Positions 1 to 7,029 of a DNA stretch of 64,000 nt are shown piece by piece. Under the pieces are notes generated by a model that saw only the letters and a list, made by a program, of their open reading frames with translations, did not search any database and was not told the origin of the DNA. The position numbers and the translations under genes were made by a program. The DNA comes from a virus. The DNA lies in the IMG/VR virus record IMGVR_UViG_3300042463_000422, positions 1-64,000 of that record; one strand, 5' to 3'. The number at the start of each line of letters is the position of its first letter. Positions within the stretch are counted from its first letter, which is position 1.

Positions 1-480
1 CCTTGAGAGGGCCGCCGTCTCCGACCTTACGGTTGAGCTTTGAAAGAACCGTCAGCACCGCCTCGCTTTCGCTTGGCACTACCGACACCACCCCTAGGAA
101 ACGCCTTCCTTTTCTCCGAATTGTGGGCTCCAATCCCGGACTCCCCCTACCGATAGAAAGAACGCGTGCGACGCGAGGAATACCGCGTGTGTGCGTGACG
201 TGCGCGTGCGTGCGTGCCCGCGTGTGCGCACACCCCGGGGGGTAACCGGGGGTTCGCGCGTTTTGGGCTTAGGGTTAGGGTGTACCCCCCTTCTCAACTC
301 CCAGCCAAATCACCCCGTTTGAACCCGGGCTCCCGCTGAGAGAATCACCCACGCGCCGCTGGAAGCGGCTAAGCGAACCGGTCACCTGGCATGCGGGGCA
401 GCAGTTGGGGATGTACTACCTCGACGTCTAGGGCCGTCGAGGATCGACATGACCGTTCACTGTCCTAAACGGTCGAGGGT
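1..480 (-). ncRNA. Candidate large structured RNA, running off the left edge
   Basis: No convincing gene is visible in the first 551 bases. Read leftward, the stretch folds into many local helices: 451-457 with 468-474 (7 bp), 419-426 with 435-442 (8 bp), 355-360 with 364-369 (6 bp), 335-342 with 298-305 (8 bp, one G-U), 283-290 with 237-244 (8 bp), 184-188 with 171-175, 137-140/131-134 with 115-118/120-123, and a long hairpin 86-51 closed by a GAAA tetraloop. The 298-342 helix and the 51-86 hairpin need G-U pairs that exist only on the leftward strand, where the other strand would have A-C mismatches. This orientation bias is the best evidence for an RNA. It is not matched to any known family, and its left end lies outside the window. 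Confidence 0.35.
181..244. repeat. Alternating purine-pyrimidine GT/GC tract
   Basis: Bases 184-233 are almost entirely alternating G/C/T steps (CGTGTGTGCGTGACG and similar) ending in the 12-base palindrome GTGTGCGCACAC (222-233) and CCCCGGGG (233-240). Such alternation favours left-handed Z-DNA and strong stems. Two TTAGGG units follow at about 269-280. It is unlike the coding DNA around it. Confidence 0.5.
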
Positions 481-491
481 TTCTGGGGGAT

Positions 492-522
492 ATCTTAAAG
501 GGGGTTTTCCCAAACCTGTCAA
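492..522 (-). promoter_or_regulatory. Possible promoter for the left-end RNA
   Basis: On the leftward strand a perfect -35 box TTGACA (517-522) is followed 17-19 bases later by T/A-rich hexamers (TTTAAG to TAAGAT, 492-499). The -10 match is weak. It lacks the GGTGTANTACACC palindrome found at the other promoters in this window, so it would be a different promoter class. It would start a transcript just in front of the hairpin-rich region. Confidence 0.25.
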
Positions 523-551
523 GCATTTTCACTTGAGAGCAATGCTGTGGG

Positions 552-851
552 ATGCTCTGTTTGGGAATGCCCTATCCTGTGAGAGTGAAGGTGGTTGAGA
601 AGGATCTCAGCAAGGACAAGGCGTTCGGGATTGCGTATGACGACCTGAGGTTGATCGAGATCCATGACAAGCAGTGCGAGAGCGAGAGGCTCGATACGCT
701 GATCCACGAGCTACTGCATCTGATGAGACCCTCCTGGAGGGAGAAGGAGGTGATCAGGGTGGCGAACTATCTGAAGAGGCACCTGTGGGCTCAGGGTTAT
801 CGCAGGAAGCCGCCTTCTGGCTCTTCTGGTAGCCGGGGAGGGTTTCTATAG
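552..851 (+). CDS. Small HExxH metallopeptidase-like protein
   Basis: A 99-residue protein with the zincin motif HELLH at residues 52-56, followed by a helical segment ending LWAQGYRR. Short phage proteins of this design, with one HExxH and a C-terminal Trp-rich helix, are common and usually annotated as putative metallopeptidases; no substrate is known. An ATG at 567 (MPYPVRVK) is an equally possible start, and neither has a strong ribosome-binding site. It is the only rightward gene in the left arm and converges on the next gene, overlapping its 3' end by 98 bases. Confidence 0.65.
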   Translation: MLCLGMPYPVRVKVVEKDLSKDKAFGIAYDDLRLIEIHDKQCESERLDTLIHELLHLMRPSWREKEVIRVANYLKRHLWAQGYRRKPPSGSSGSRGGFL

Positions 852-1302
852 GGTGGAGGGCTTCGGTGGGTATCACGTAGCCCTCTGAGCGATCCTTGCC
901 GTACTTCTGGAGGCGTTCCGGTGTCTTGGCCTCGTGGCCGTAGATCCAGCCTCTGATCCAGAAGTCTGGTGAGGTGCCGGTGATGAGAACCCAGATGGCT
1001 CGCTCTGAGTCCTGCTTGCGGAGGATCAGGTCGTGGTCGTGTCTGGTTCTGAGCCTGATCTGGAGGCCGGGGAGGTCGTCGTCCTTGAAGGTGTTGATTC
1101 CGCCTCCCCAGTAGACGTTCAGGTGTTTGGCCACTGCCATCTCGCCACTGGCCCCCTCGAGGTGGACGTTCCAGGATGCGCCCTCATGGCCGGCGCATTG
1201 CTGGAGTCCACGTTTGAGCGATGCAAGCTGGCGTAGCATTCCTACGTACGAGCCTATGGCAGCCTCGTACCATGACAGCTTGACTCTCGCTCCGGTATTC
1301 AT
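754..1302 (-). CDS. Conserved phage protein, possible PD-(D/E)XK-like fold
   Basis: A 182-residue protein. The segments GEMAVAK and DLPGLQIR, followed by a hydrophobic strand and RGWIYG, recall the E...D...QxR pattern of restriction-endonuclease-like folds, but the pattern is loose and I do not assign a function. The C-terminal ~30 residues are Ser/Pro-rich and probably disordered. It is the last gene of the long operon that begins at 6257. Its ATG overlaps the stop of the preceding gene by four bases (ATGA). Confidence 0.65.
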   Translation of the reverse strand: MNTGARVKLSWYEAAIGSYVGMLRQLASLKRGLQQCAGHEGASWNVHLEGASGEMAVAKHLNVYWGGGINTFKDDDLPGLQIRLRTRHDHDLILRKQDSERAIWVLITGTSPDFWIRGWIYGHEAKTPERLQKYGKDRSEGYVIPTEALHPIETLPGYQKSQKAASCDNPEPTGASSDSSPP

Positions 1303-1556
1303 TGCGCAACGAGCTTAACGTGGTCGAACTCGAACATCCATCTTGCTCCGCTTTCCATCAGCACCTCCACCCGGTCCGGGCGTGAGGCATCTGGTGGCAG
1401 GCATTCGCCGTAGCCTCGGTGACGCGTGTTGTCCACATGGACCTTGGTGCCGCTCTTGAAGTGCTGCTGCTTGTAGCGTTTGAGGTTGTCCCGGTGGGTG
1501 CGGTAGTCCCTGACCAGATCCATGATGCTGTACTCGGCTGGTTGCGCGCTGCTCAT
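1299..1556 (-). CDS. Hypothetical protein (85 aa)
   Basis: Not recognised. The N-terminal half is helical and rich in Arg, Lys and Gln. The C-terminal half (GTKVHV, RVEVLMESG, WMFEFDHVKLV) looks like short beta strands, as in a small SH3-like barrel. It is linked by ATGA overlaps to both neighbours, which supports it as a real, translationally coupled gene. Confidence 0.6.
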   Translation of the reverse strand: MSSAQPAEYSIMDLVRDYRTHRDNLKRYKQQHFKSGTKVHVDNTRHRGYGECLPPDASRPDRVEVLMESGARWMFEFDHVKLVAQ

Positions 1557-2839
1557 AGTGTGATGGTTTCGTTCCAGAGTTTGATAACCTGCTGGCTCTT
1601 CACTAGCTCGTCGGTAGTCAGATAAAATTCACCAGAGATCAAATTCAATCGCTCTGCCACTTTACTACCTACATTGATTATGGTTTGCTGATTCTTTACT
1701 AAGACATCCGCCTGCTTCTTGAGCGCCTCGATCTCAAGGATCTTTTTGTAGAGGATATCACGATCATCTTTGGTATACCCCTTCATGTTTTCGATCTGCT
1801 TACCAAGTATATCGATCTCCTTTTTTAGTGTATCGATTTTACTACTCTTATCTCCTAACTGCTTACGGAGATTGTCGATGATATCAATGCTCTTATCTAT
1901 GAATCCCTGACGGTTATCACAGATGTCCTTCAACTCCTTGATAATATTGTTCTTCTTGATCAGAAGCCCGGTATCAGTATTCGCTTCGGCTAAATCCTTT
2001 TTCAGCGCCTCGATCTCTTTTTTCAGCGACTCAACCATCTTTGTCCTGTTGTCCACCGACAACTTGAGCGATGCGATCTTTCCATCCTGAGAGGTGATCA
2101 CCTCTTTGAGAGACTTGATCTCGCTGATCTTGCGCTTGAGCCCCTCGCACAGAAGCTCTTTCTCGCTCTTCAGTTGGGAGATAATTGCACGCAGGGTGCC
2201 GCGATCGTCGCTTGGCTGCTGCTTCGCCATCACGTCGATAACCTTCTGCAGATCATCGATCTTCTTATCCTTCTGATCAGCCTGCTTCTCCATGAGGTCG
2301 ATCATGTCACTTCGCATCTTCGCCTCTCCTGCCCGTTGCTCGGCACGCTTCTCCAACAGGTTGTACCGCTCATTGAGGTCCACGATCTCCTTCCCCCGCT
2401 CCGCACACAGCTGGATGACCTGCTTGACGTTGTTGACCAGACTACACGGTTCCGTCTGCTCAAGCCCCCAGTGCCTCAGCGACTCGCAGATCTCGGCGTT
2501 CGCTGCCACCAGTTCGTTGTTGTGCTTGTCGCCGTACTCGATCCGCTTCTTGAGCTCCACAATGGTCTCGCGTTGATCAGCGATGATAACGATCTGCTCT
2601 TGTAGAGCCTCGATCCGACGATCCTTCCACCACTCCGATCCCAGAGGCTTCGGTGTGCTTGGCGGCACCGGCTCGGATTGGCTCGAGGTTGCCGTCACGG
2701 TCACACTCGGCTGCGGTGCTGCGGCGTCGGATTTCTGCTCTTCGCAGCTTGCCAGTAGTTCTTTGCGGGCTTCATGGAATGCTGCCGTGGTCTGGCTGCG
2801 GATCATGTTGCTGATCAGGTTCACTTGTTCTCTTGTCAT
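1553..2839 (-). CDS. Long coiled-coil protein (428 aa)
   Basis: Nearly the whole protein after residue 60 is heptad-rich helix (repeated blocks of K, E, L and I, such as ALKKEIEALKKDL-type stretches), with a Pro/Ser/Thr linker at about residues 40-65 separating a short N-terminal helix. No enzymatic motif is seen. It could be a structural scaffold, an SMC-like host-takeover factor or a binding partner of replication proteins; the sequence does not decide. It overlaps both neighbours by four bases. Confidence 0.65.
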   Translation of the reverse strand: MTREQVNLISNMIRSQTTAAFHEARKELLASCEEQKSDAAAPQPSVTVTATSSQSEPVPPSTPKPLGSEWWKDRRIEALQEQIVIIADQRETIVELKKRIEYGDKHNNELVAANAEICESLRHWGLEQTEPCSLVNNVKQVIQLCAERGKEIVDLNERYNLLEKRAEQRAGEAKMRSDMIDLMEKQADQKDKKIDDLQKVIDVMAKQQPSDDRGTLRAIISQLKSEKELLCEGLKRKISEIKSLKEVITSQDGKIASLKLSVDNRTKMVESLKKEIEALKKDLAEANTDTGLLIKKNNIIKELKDICDNRQGFIDKSIDIIDNLRKQLGDKSSKIDTLKKEIDILGKQIENMKGYTKDDRDILYKKILEIEALKKQADVLVKNQQTIINVGSKVAERLNLISGEFYLTTDELVKSQQVIKLWNETITL

Positions 2840-3003
2840 GTGGTCTTCTTTCGGTGTCTGCGGTTGTAGATGGTGATGTCGTTCTTGAGCTTGTATGCCT
2901 TGGCGGCGCGGTGTAATTCACCCGCCTCGGCTTTGGTCATAGGGCCGCTGTTGATACCGCCCTGTAGGTATCCGGTGACTCGCTTGCTGTTGAATACGTT
3001 CAC
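2836..3003 (-). CDS. Small basic protein, GTG start
   Basis: A 55-residue reading frame that exactly fills the gap between two genes. It starts with GTG overlapping the upstream stop (GTGA, 3000-3003), and its own TGA overlaps the next ATG. The product begins VNVFNSKRVTGYLQGG and ends NRRHRKKTT, strongly basic. Function unknown. The double overlap and absence of any other explanation for the gap argue that it is real. Confidence 0.6.
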   Translation of the reverse strand: MNVFNSKRVTGYLQGGINSGPMTKAEAGELHRAAKAYKLKNDITIYNRRHRKKTT

Positions 3004-3266
3004 GTTCCCCTCCTCAGCATCTCTTCGGCAAATTCGTAAGCTCTTTCAGCTTCTTCTTCTGCAGTTCCGTGCGCTGCCGGATGTGACAGCGACCCTTGCA
3101 GTGCAGCGGACGCGAACCTGTATCGGAGCGCCTTCTTGATCATGTCATCCAGCCACTGGTCCCCGCTGTCCGGCACGCAGAGGTGGATCGCCGCGTACTG
3201 CCGTCCGGTCAGGAGCATGCTGGCCTTGTCGCTCATGTCCTTGATTGATGGAGGCGTCTCGCTCAT
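3000..3266 (-). CDS. Hypothetical protein (88 aa)
   Basis: Not recognised. Mainly helical, with an acidic C-terminal segment (TAEEEAERAYEFAEEMLRR). It starts at ATG 3266, overlapping the preceding stop by four bases, and its TGA overlaps the GTG of the next gene. It is part of the 6257-754 operon. Confidence 0.6.
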   Translation of the reverse strand: MSETPPSIKDMSDKASMLLTGRQYAAIHLCVPDSGDQWLDDMIKKALRYRFASAALQGSLSHPAAHGTAEEEAERAYEFAEEMLRRGT

Positions 3267-3583
3267 CGCTCACCTCCCTGCAGGTCGTTCACGGCGTCGA
3301 GCGTCTCGTTTACCTTGTGAAGCCATTGCGCGACGTACCGTTCCCGGTTCTTGTCGCGCATCGCCTCGAAGATCGCATTGCGAACAATCGTCAGCAGGCT
3401 GGGAATCCACGACTCATTGCGGATTATGATGTTCGAGCCGTTCGTGTGCTCCGACTTGGTGTAGACCTTGAATGCGTCGTCTTTCTCCCAGCACTTGTCG
3501 AGATAGCTCAGCTTCTGGTTGAGCTCAGCGTCCGCCTTCTGGTGCAGGAGCGCAGTCAGCTTGTCGGTGGTCAGTTCGCTCAC
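3263..3583 (-). CDS. Hypothetical helical protein, GTG start (106 aa)
   Basis: A longer frame is open, but the upstream part reads as low-quality sequence and lies over the DHH gene. The GTG at 3583 overlaps the DHH stop (GTGA), the junction style used throughout this operon, giving a product that begins VSELTTDKLTALLHQ. It is predicted to be all helix, with no recognised motif. The C-terminus ends QGGER; these codons supply the Shine-Dalgarno of the next gene. Confidence 0.6.
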   Translation of the reverse strand: MSELTTDKLTALLHQKADAELNQKLSYLDKCWEKDDAFKVYTKSEHTNGSNIIIRNESWIPSLLTIVRNAIFEAMRDKNRERYVAQWLHKVNETLDAVNDLQGGER

Positions 3584-4626
3584 ACGACACCTCTGTTCAG
3601 GATTTTCTCCAGCTGGCCCAGCGATATGCGGAACCCACATGCCCCCTTGTGCCCACCGCCCTTGTACTTCACGGCGATCAGCGACAGGTCGTGGTGCGTC
3701 TTCCCCTCTATGTGGTAGAGGCTCACCAGCACTTGCTTGCCGTCGTAGCGCCACGCGAAGCAGGCGTCGTGTTCAGGCTTGATGCCGCCCTTGAGCAGGT
3801 CGCTGTTGCCGCGCTGCCCTATGTTCAGGGCGCAGAAGGTCAGGCCCTCCCACTTGAAGGTGTGGGCGTAGGCCGCGCTGTACTCGTCGGACTGCTTGTC
3901 CACATAGGACTTGATGGACTCCCCTGTTTCGATCACAGCTGCCAAATGATGGTCGTCCAAGCCCTCGAATTGAGCCCTTAAAAGCTCCCTGAACTCAGCC
4001 TCATCAATCGACCGAAGACCAAACTGGAGAAACTTCCCACTCGGATCGCGGTGGTCCCAGATGTCGTACTCACCGGCGAGGCGGATTAAAGCGGGCTCCT
4101 TCACCTTGCGGTCAACGAAGAGCCGCTTGGTCAGTGGCTCGACGCTGTCTTGCTTGGACGGCAGAACGCCCTTGGGGAGTTGCCCCCACGTGAACCACTG
4201 CCAGCACAGGCGGCAAGCGGCCACACCATCGATGCGGATGCCTCGGAACGCTCCAGGGTGCGGCTCAGCGTCACTGGGTGTGGCGTCCCACTTCTCAATG
4301 GCCGACTTGTGGTGGTCGATCCAGATGATCTTGTCGCGGAGTTCCGGCCGCGCCATGAGTTCGTCAACCGAGAGGTCAACGATGTAGATGGCGTCGTAGT
4401 CGGTCCAGTTTTCGACGGTTGGAAGCCGACCACCACCCCCTTCAAGACCGGGTTCGATTGGTGGCAGCACCCCAAGCAAGCTAGGGACTGGCACAGGCCG
4501 TCCGTAGTCCCAACCGTAGGAGTGGATGGTGGCGCTGGGATGCACTCGCTTCAGGTGGTAGCGGCAGACCTCGTTCGACAACTTTCCGTCGAAGTCGGCA
4601 TCGTGGTAGATGATTGCGAATTTCAT
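3580..4626 (-). CDS. DHH/DHHA1-family phosphoesterase
   Basis: A 348-residue protein with the DHH-family hallmarks: HDADFDG at residues 8-14, IVDLS at about 83-87, DHH at 104-106, and a C-terminal DHHA1 region ending KGGGHKGACGF. Family members are metal-dependent phosphoesterases that degrade short RNA or DNA (NrnA, RecJ) or cyclic dinucleotides. In a phage, nucleotide salvage or degradation of signalling nucleotides are both possible. A 36-residue N-terminal extension is open but crosses the strong hairpin at 4641-4668, so the ATG at 4626 (MKFAIIYHD) is preferred. Confidence 0.85.
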   Translation of the reverse strand: MKFAIIYHDADFDGKLSNEVCRYHLKRVHPSATIHSYGWDYGRPVPVPSLLGVLPPIEPGLEGGGGRLPTVENWTDYDAIYIVDLSVDELMARPELRDKIIWIDHHKSAIEKWDATPSDAEPHPGAFRGIRIDGVAACRLCWQWFTWGQLPKGVLPSKQDSVEPLTKRLFVDRKVKEPALIRLAGEYDIWDHRDPSGKFLQFGLRSIDEAEFRELLRAQFEGLDDHHLAAVIETGESIKSYVDKQSDEYSAAYAHTFKWEGLTFCALNIGQRGNSDLLKGGIKPEHDACFAWRYDGKQVLVSLYHIEGKTHHDLSLIAVKYKGGGHKGACGFRISLGQLEKILNRGVV

Positions 4627-4640
4627 GGTGCGAAATGGGG

Positions 4641-4668
4641 ATGATCCCGAAACGAATTTCGGGATCAT
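4641..4668 (-). terminator. Perfect 12-bp hairpin with TTCG loop
   Basis: Inverted repeat 4641-4652 / 4657-4668, twelve perfect base pairs with a four-base loop that reads TTCG on the leftward strand. It sits between the Tad2 stop (4673) and the DHH start (4626). There is no T-run after it, so it is not a classical intrinsic terminator. It may trim or stabilise the mRNA, partly terminate, or control DHH translation. Confidence 0.5.
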
Positions 4669-4672
4669 AATG

Positions 4673-4912
4673 TCAGGCGTTATAGGCCCAATCGTTGGCG
4701 AGGAGGTCGGTCTGCGATGCCAGCCACGGCACACGCGATCCGTTGGGGTAGGCCGGGTGGCCCTTGGGGTACTCGATGTAGATGTAGGGCAGCGTCATCT
4801 TGCTGTTGGCATCGGGCGTCTGCAGCTGCAGCCACATGCCCTTGCCGTTCCACCCTGATCGGTAGACGGCCTTGCCCTTCTTGAGCCACTCCAATGCTTG
4901 TCCGAAGTTCAT
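4673..4912 (-). CDS. tad2: Tad2-type (DUF2829) anti-Thoeris protein
   Basis: A 79-residue protein matching the DUF2829 pattern from end to end: MNFGQALEWLKKGKAV, then GWNGKGMWLQLQ, LPYIYIEYPKG, and VPWLASQTDLLANDW. Members of this family act as Thoeris anti-defence 2: they bind and sequester the cyclic ADP-ribose-type messenger made by the TIR protein ThsB, so the ThsA effector is not activated. It lies in the early-type operon directly after thyX (ATGA overlap), a position that would express it soon after infection. The family assignment is firm; activity and the exact ligand are inferred. Confidence 0.85.
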   Translation of the reverse strand: MNFGQALEWLKKGKAVYRSGWNGKGMWLQLQTPDANSKMTLPYIYIEYPKGHPAYPNGSRVPWLASQTDLLANDWAYNA

Positions 4913-5655
4913 TCTGCGGTTCCTTTCTTGAGGTTGTTCAGTTCCTGTTTCAGGCGTTCGATCTCGTTCTTGAGCGACTGGACCTCGCTCACCCGCAGGC
5001 CCATCGCCTCGTGGACCGTCGGGAAATGTTTAGCGAACTCAGCGCGGATCGCCTCGGCCACCTCGCGGTGCTCCTTCTGGGCGTGCGGTGACGTGCGCTG
5101 GTCGAGGTAGTGAATCCACGTCCTCGCGCTGCCCTTCATAAACATCCGCGTCTTGGTGGACAGCGGCAGGACGAAGCGGGCGCTCTCCGGTGCAACACCG
5201 CCCTCGATGAGGGTCTCGTAGGCACGCACCGAGTGCTCGACCGCGTGCTTGTAGACAAAGTGCAGGATGTCGTCAGTGGAGATCTCCTCACCGCTACCCT
5301 GCCGGTTGCCGCCAGCCGCCTTCATCCGCAACCGGACAGGCTCGATGATGGTCTCCAGCTTCCGCACGTCGGCGTACCGCTGGCTGAACTGCTGGAACCG
5401 CGCTGACCAGTGGCGCAGGATCTGCATCGAGATGGAGATGCTGGTCTCGATCTCGACGGTCAGGTCGGCCTGCTCGAACACCGACCAGTGGCCCTCGCGC
5501 ATGCAGAAGTGCAGCAGCTTCGGCCCGGTCTCGTGGTTGTGCTGGTTGTTCGGGTTTGAGACCCGAGCCTCGTAGACGATGAGCTCGTCTGGTGTGAGCT
5601 CGCGACCATTGTCGGTGACGAGCGATTTGGTGACGGCGACAGAGGAGACTTTCAT
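4909..5655 (-). CDS. thyX: Flavin-dependent thymidylate synthase
   Basis: ThyX methylates dUMP to dTMP using methylenetetrahydrofolate and FAD/NADPH, supporting phage DNA synthesis. The signature is at residues 81-94, RHWSARFQQFSQRY; the usual motif is RHRx7S, so the second Arg of RHR is replaced by Trp83 while Ser91 is kept. Later conserved blocks are present (ARFVLPLSTKT, GSARTWIHYLDQR). The last ~30 residues form a coiled-coil tail (SLKNEIERLKQELNNLKK) not typical of the family. The start at 5655 touches the preceding stop. Confidence 0.9.
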   Translation of the reverse strand: MKVSSVAVTKSLVTDNGRELTPDELIVYEARVSNPNNQHNHETGPKLLHFCMREGHWSVFEQADLTVEIETSISISMQILRHWSARFQQFSQRYADVRKLETIIEPVRLRMKAAGGNRQGSGEEISTDDILHFVYKHAVEHSVRAYETLIEGGVAPESARFVLPLSTKTRMFMKGSARTWIHYLDQRTSPHAQKEHREVAEAIRAEFAKHFPTVHEAMGLRVSEVQSLKNEIERLKQELNNLKKGTAE

Positions 5656-6257
5656 TAGGCGTTCAGGGTAATCTCTTCAGCGGTAGGCCACGCGGTTCCC
5701 TCGGCTTTAGCCCAGAAGTTCTTGGCGATCTCCTCGTTGCCACCAGCCAGACGCAGGTACTCGGCCTTGCGCTCAGCGCGAACCTTGGCGTTGTACGCTT
5801 GCTGACGCACCGCACTGAACTTCTCAAGACACTCTTCGCTCACCTTGTCGAACTCGGTGGTGTCGTCGAAGTATTCCATGAACTTCGCCACCTTGGTCTC
5901 GTGCTTGCTCACGCCGACGAAGACGGTCTCGACGTTCACTTCCGAATTAACGATCTTCAGGTTGTCGTCCTTGTAGCCGACCTTCTCGATCTTCACCAAA
6001 CCCTCCAAAGCAGCGATAGCCTTGGCCTCGTCGAGCCACGCGAAGTCGGTGGCGTACCACCCCTGACGCAGACGGAAGACTTTGACTGCCTCTGCTGGTT
6101 TTTGGTAGCCGCGCCACTCACTGCGACGTAGTGCTTCGGAGAGCGTGATTGGGGGTTTGATGCCTCGATCGATGGCCTCAAGACGGATCGCGTCGTTGAG
6201 CTCTTCGTTGGTCAGATCGAGTGTCTCGTTTCTGGTGAGTTGACTGAATGGTTTCAT
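5655..6257 (-). CDS. Conserved phage protein (200 aa), first gene of the operon
   Basis: The ATG at 6257 (MKPFSQLTRNE) is chosen because the promoter-like palindrome 6270-6282 lies just upstream and the longer frame would read through it. The N-terminal ~45 residues are helical; the middle has short strands (WYATDFAWLDEAKA, VETVFVGVSKHE); the C-terminal part is rich in Ala, Lys and Glu. No recognised domain. It is the promoter-proximal gene of a unit that includes thyX, tad2 and the DHH enzyme. Confidence 0.6.
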   Translation of the reverse strand: MKPFSQLTRNETLDLTNEELNDAIRLEAIDRGIKPPITLSEALRRSEWRGYQKPAEAVKVFRLRQGWYATDFAWLDEAKAIAALEGLVKIEKVGYKDDNLKIVNSEVNVETVFVGVSKHETKVAKFMEYFDDTTEFDKVSEECLEKFSAVRQQAYNAKVRAERKAEYLRLAGGNEEIAKNFWAKAEGTAWPTAEEITLNA

Positions 6258-6269
6258 GTTGCGGGAACA

Positions 6270-6298
6270 GGTGTAATACACCCGATATCCCGAGTCAA
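6270..6298 (-). promoter_or_regulatory. Promoter/operator of the 6257-754 operon
   Basis: TTGACT (6293-6298), ten bases, then the palindrome GGTGTATTACACC (6270-6282) on the leftward strand, ending 12 bases before the ATG at 6257. The same layout recurs at seven other places in this window. The palindrome covers the -10 region at 17-base spacing, so a bound regulator should block or control initiation. Confidence 0.75.
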
Positions 6299-6447
6299 GA
6301 GGCCTGATTGCGTTTTTTTCGGGGAATCGCAACGAACAGGACGCATACACCCAGCGAGAGGGCGATCGGCCACGTCGCGAGGATGAAGAGGCCGAGGCCG
6401 TAGGCCATGCACCAGAGCTCGAGGGCGATTTTCTTGATGAAATCCAT
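6295..6447 (-). CDS. 50-residue membrane microprotein
   Basis: ATG at 6447; the product begins MDFIKKIALELWCMAYG and continues through two adjoining hydrophobic stretches (about residues 7-24 and 26-42) to a basic tail (PRKKRNQAS). Its TGA stop lies inside the -35 box of the following promoter. The charge pattern suggests a small inner-membrane protein, possibly a host-takeover or superinfection-exclusion factor; function unknown. Confidence 0.5.
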   Translation of the reverse strand: MDFIKKIALELWCMAYGLGLFILATWPIALSLGVCVLFVAIPRKKRNQAS

Positions 6448-6467
6448 AGACTGAGAATCTCAAGCCG

Positions 6468-7010
6468 TCACTCGCAAGACCACACTTCGTTCGAGAGTTT
6501 GAGCCCTGTCGGCCACTGGGGCTCCACAAACGACTTCTCCATGAAGAGCACCTTGTCGGTCGGCTGGATCGTCAACCTCCCGTTGTAGAGCTTGATGAAC
6601 ATGAACTCCTTGGCCTGTGATGGGTGCCGAGAAAACCCGTCGTCGATGGGCGCTGCCGTGAAGATGTACTCACCGTCCAGCGTATTGACGCCGCATTTCG
6701 CTGAGCACTCAACCCCACGCAGGTAAGTGTACTCGATGGTGGAGAAATCTCGTCCGTAGCAGTCCCATCGCTGAGCTTGCTGCGGAGTCCAGATCGCATC
6801 TGGCTTCTCGTTGAAGGCCATCAGGTGCGGCGGGATCGATCTGTAGACCGCCCCGCATTCCAGCATGACCGTGCATCCCCACATTCGGCCCGGTATCGAG
6901 ACCAGACCGAACCAGACGCATGGCACGAACCCTTCACCGTTGCTGATGGCCGCTGCATCAACGTAGCAGTATTGGTGGTGCGGCAGTTGTCCTGACTGAT
7001 GGTAGCTCAA
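6468..7010 (-). CDS. Hypothetical protein with TTG start (180 aa)
   Basis: TTG at 7010 is preceded by a strong GGAGG seven bases upstream and is the most upstream start. The protein (SYHQSGQLPHHQYCYVDAAA...) is rich in aromatic residues, Cys and short strands and resembles none I recognise. The density of Cys (about eight) could indicate metal binding. It is expressed with the genes upstream at 7281-9142. Confidence 0.6.
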   Translation of the reverse strand: MSYHQSGQLPHHQYCYVDAAAISNGEGFVPCVWFGLVSIPGRMWGCTVMLECGAVYRSIPPHLMAFNEKPDAIWTPQQAQRWDCYGRDFSTIEYTYLRGVECSAKCGVNTLDGEYIFTAAPIDDGFSRHPSQAKEFMFIKLYNGRLTIQPTDKVLFMEKSFVEPQWPTGLKLSNEVWSCE

Positions 7011-7029
7011 TCGATGTCCTCCTTCTTGG

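Noticed and set aside
269-280. TTAGGG units as a telomere-like end
   Set aside because: Only two units are present and they can be explained as part of the G-rich hairpin region.
295-345. A TTCAAA loop on the leftward strand that looks like a tRNA T-arm
   Set aside because: The five-pair T-stem has a G-G mismatch and no matching acceptor or anticodon arms are nearby. The bases fit better in the 298-342 hairpin.
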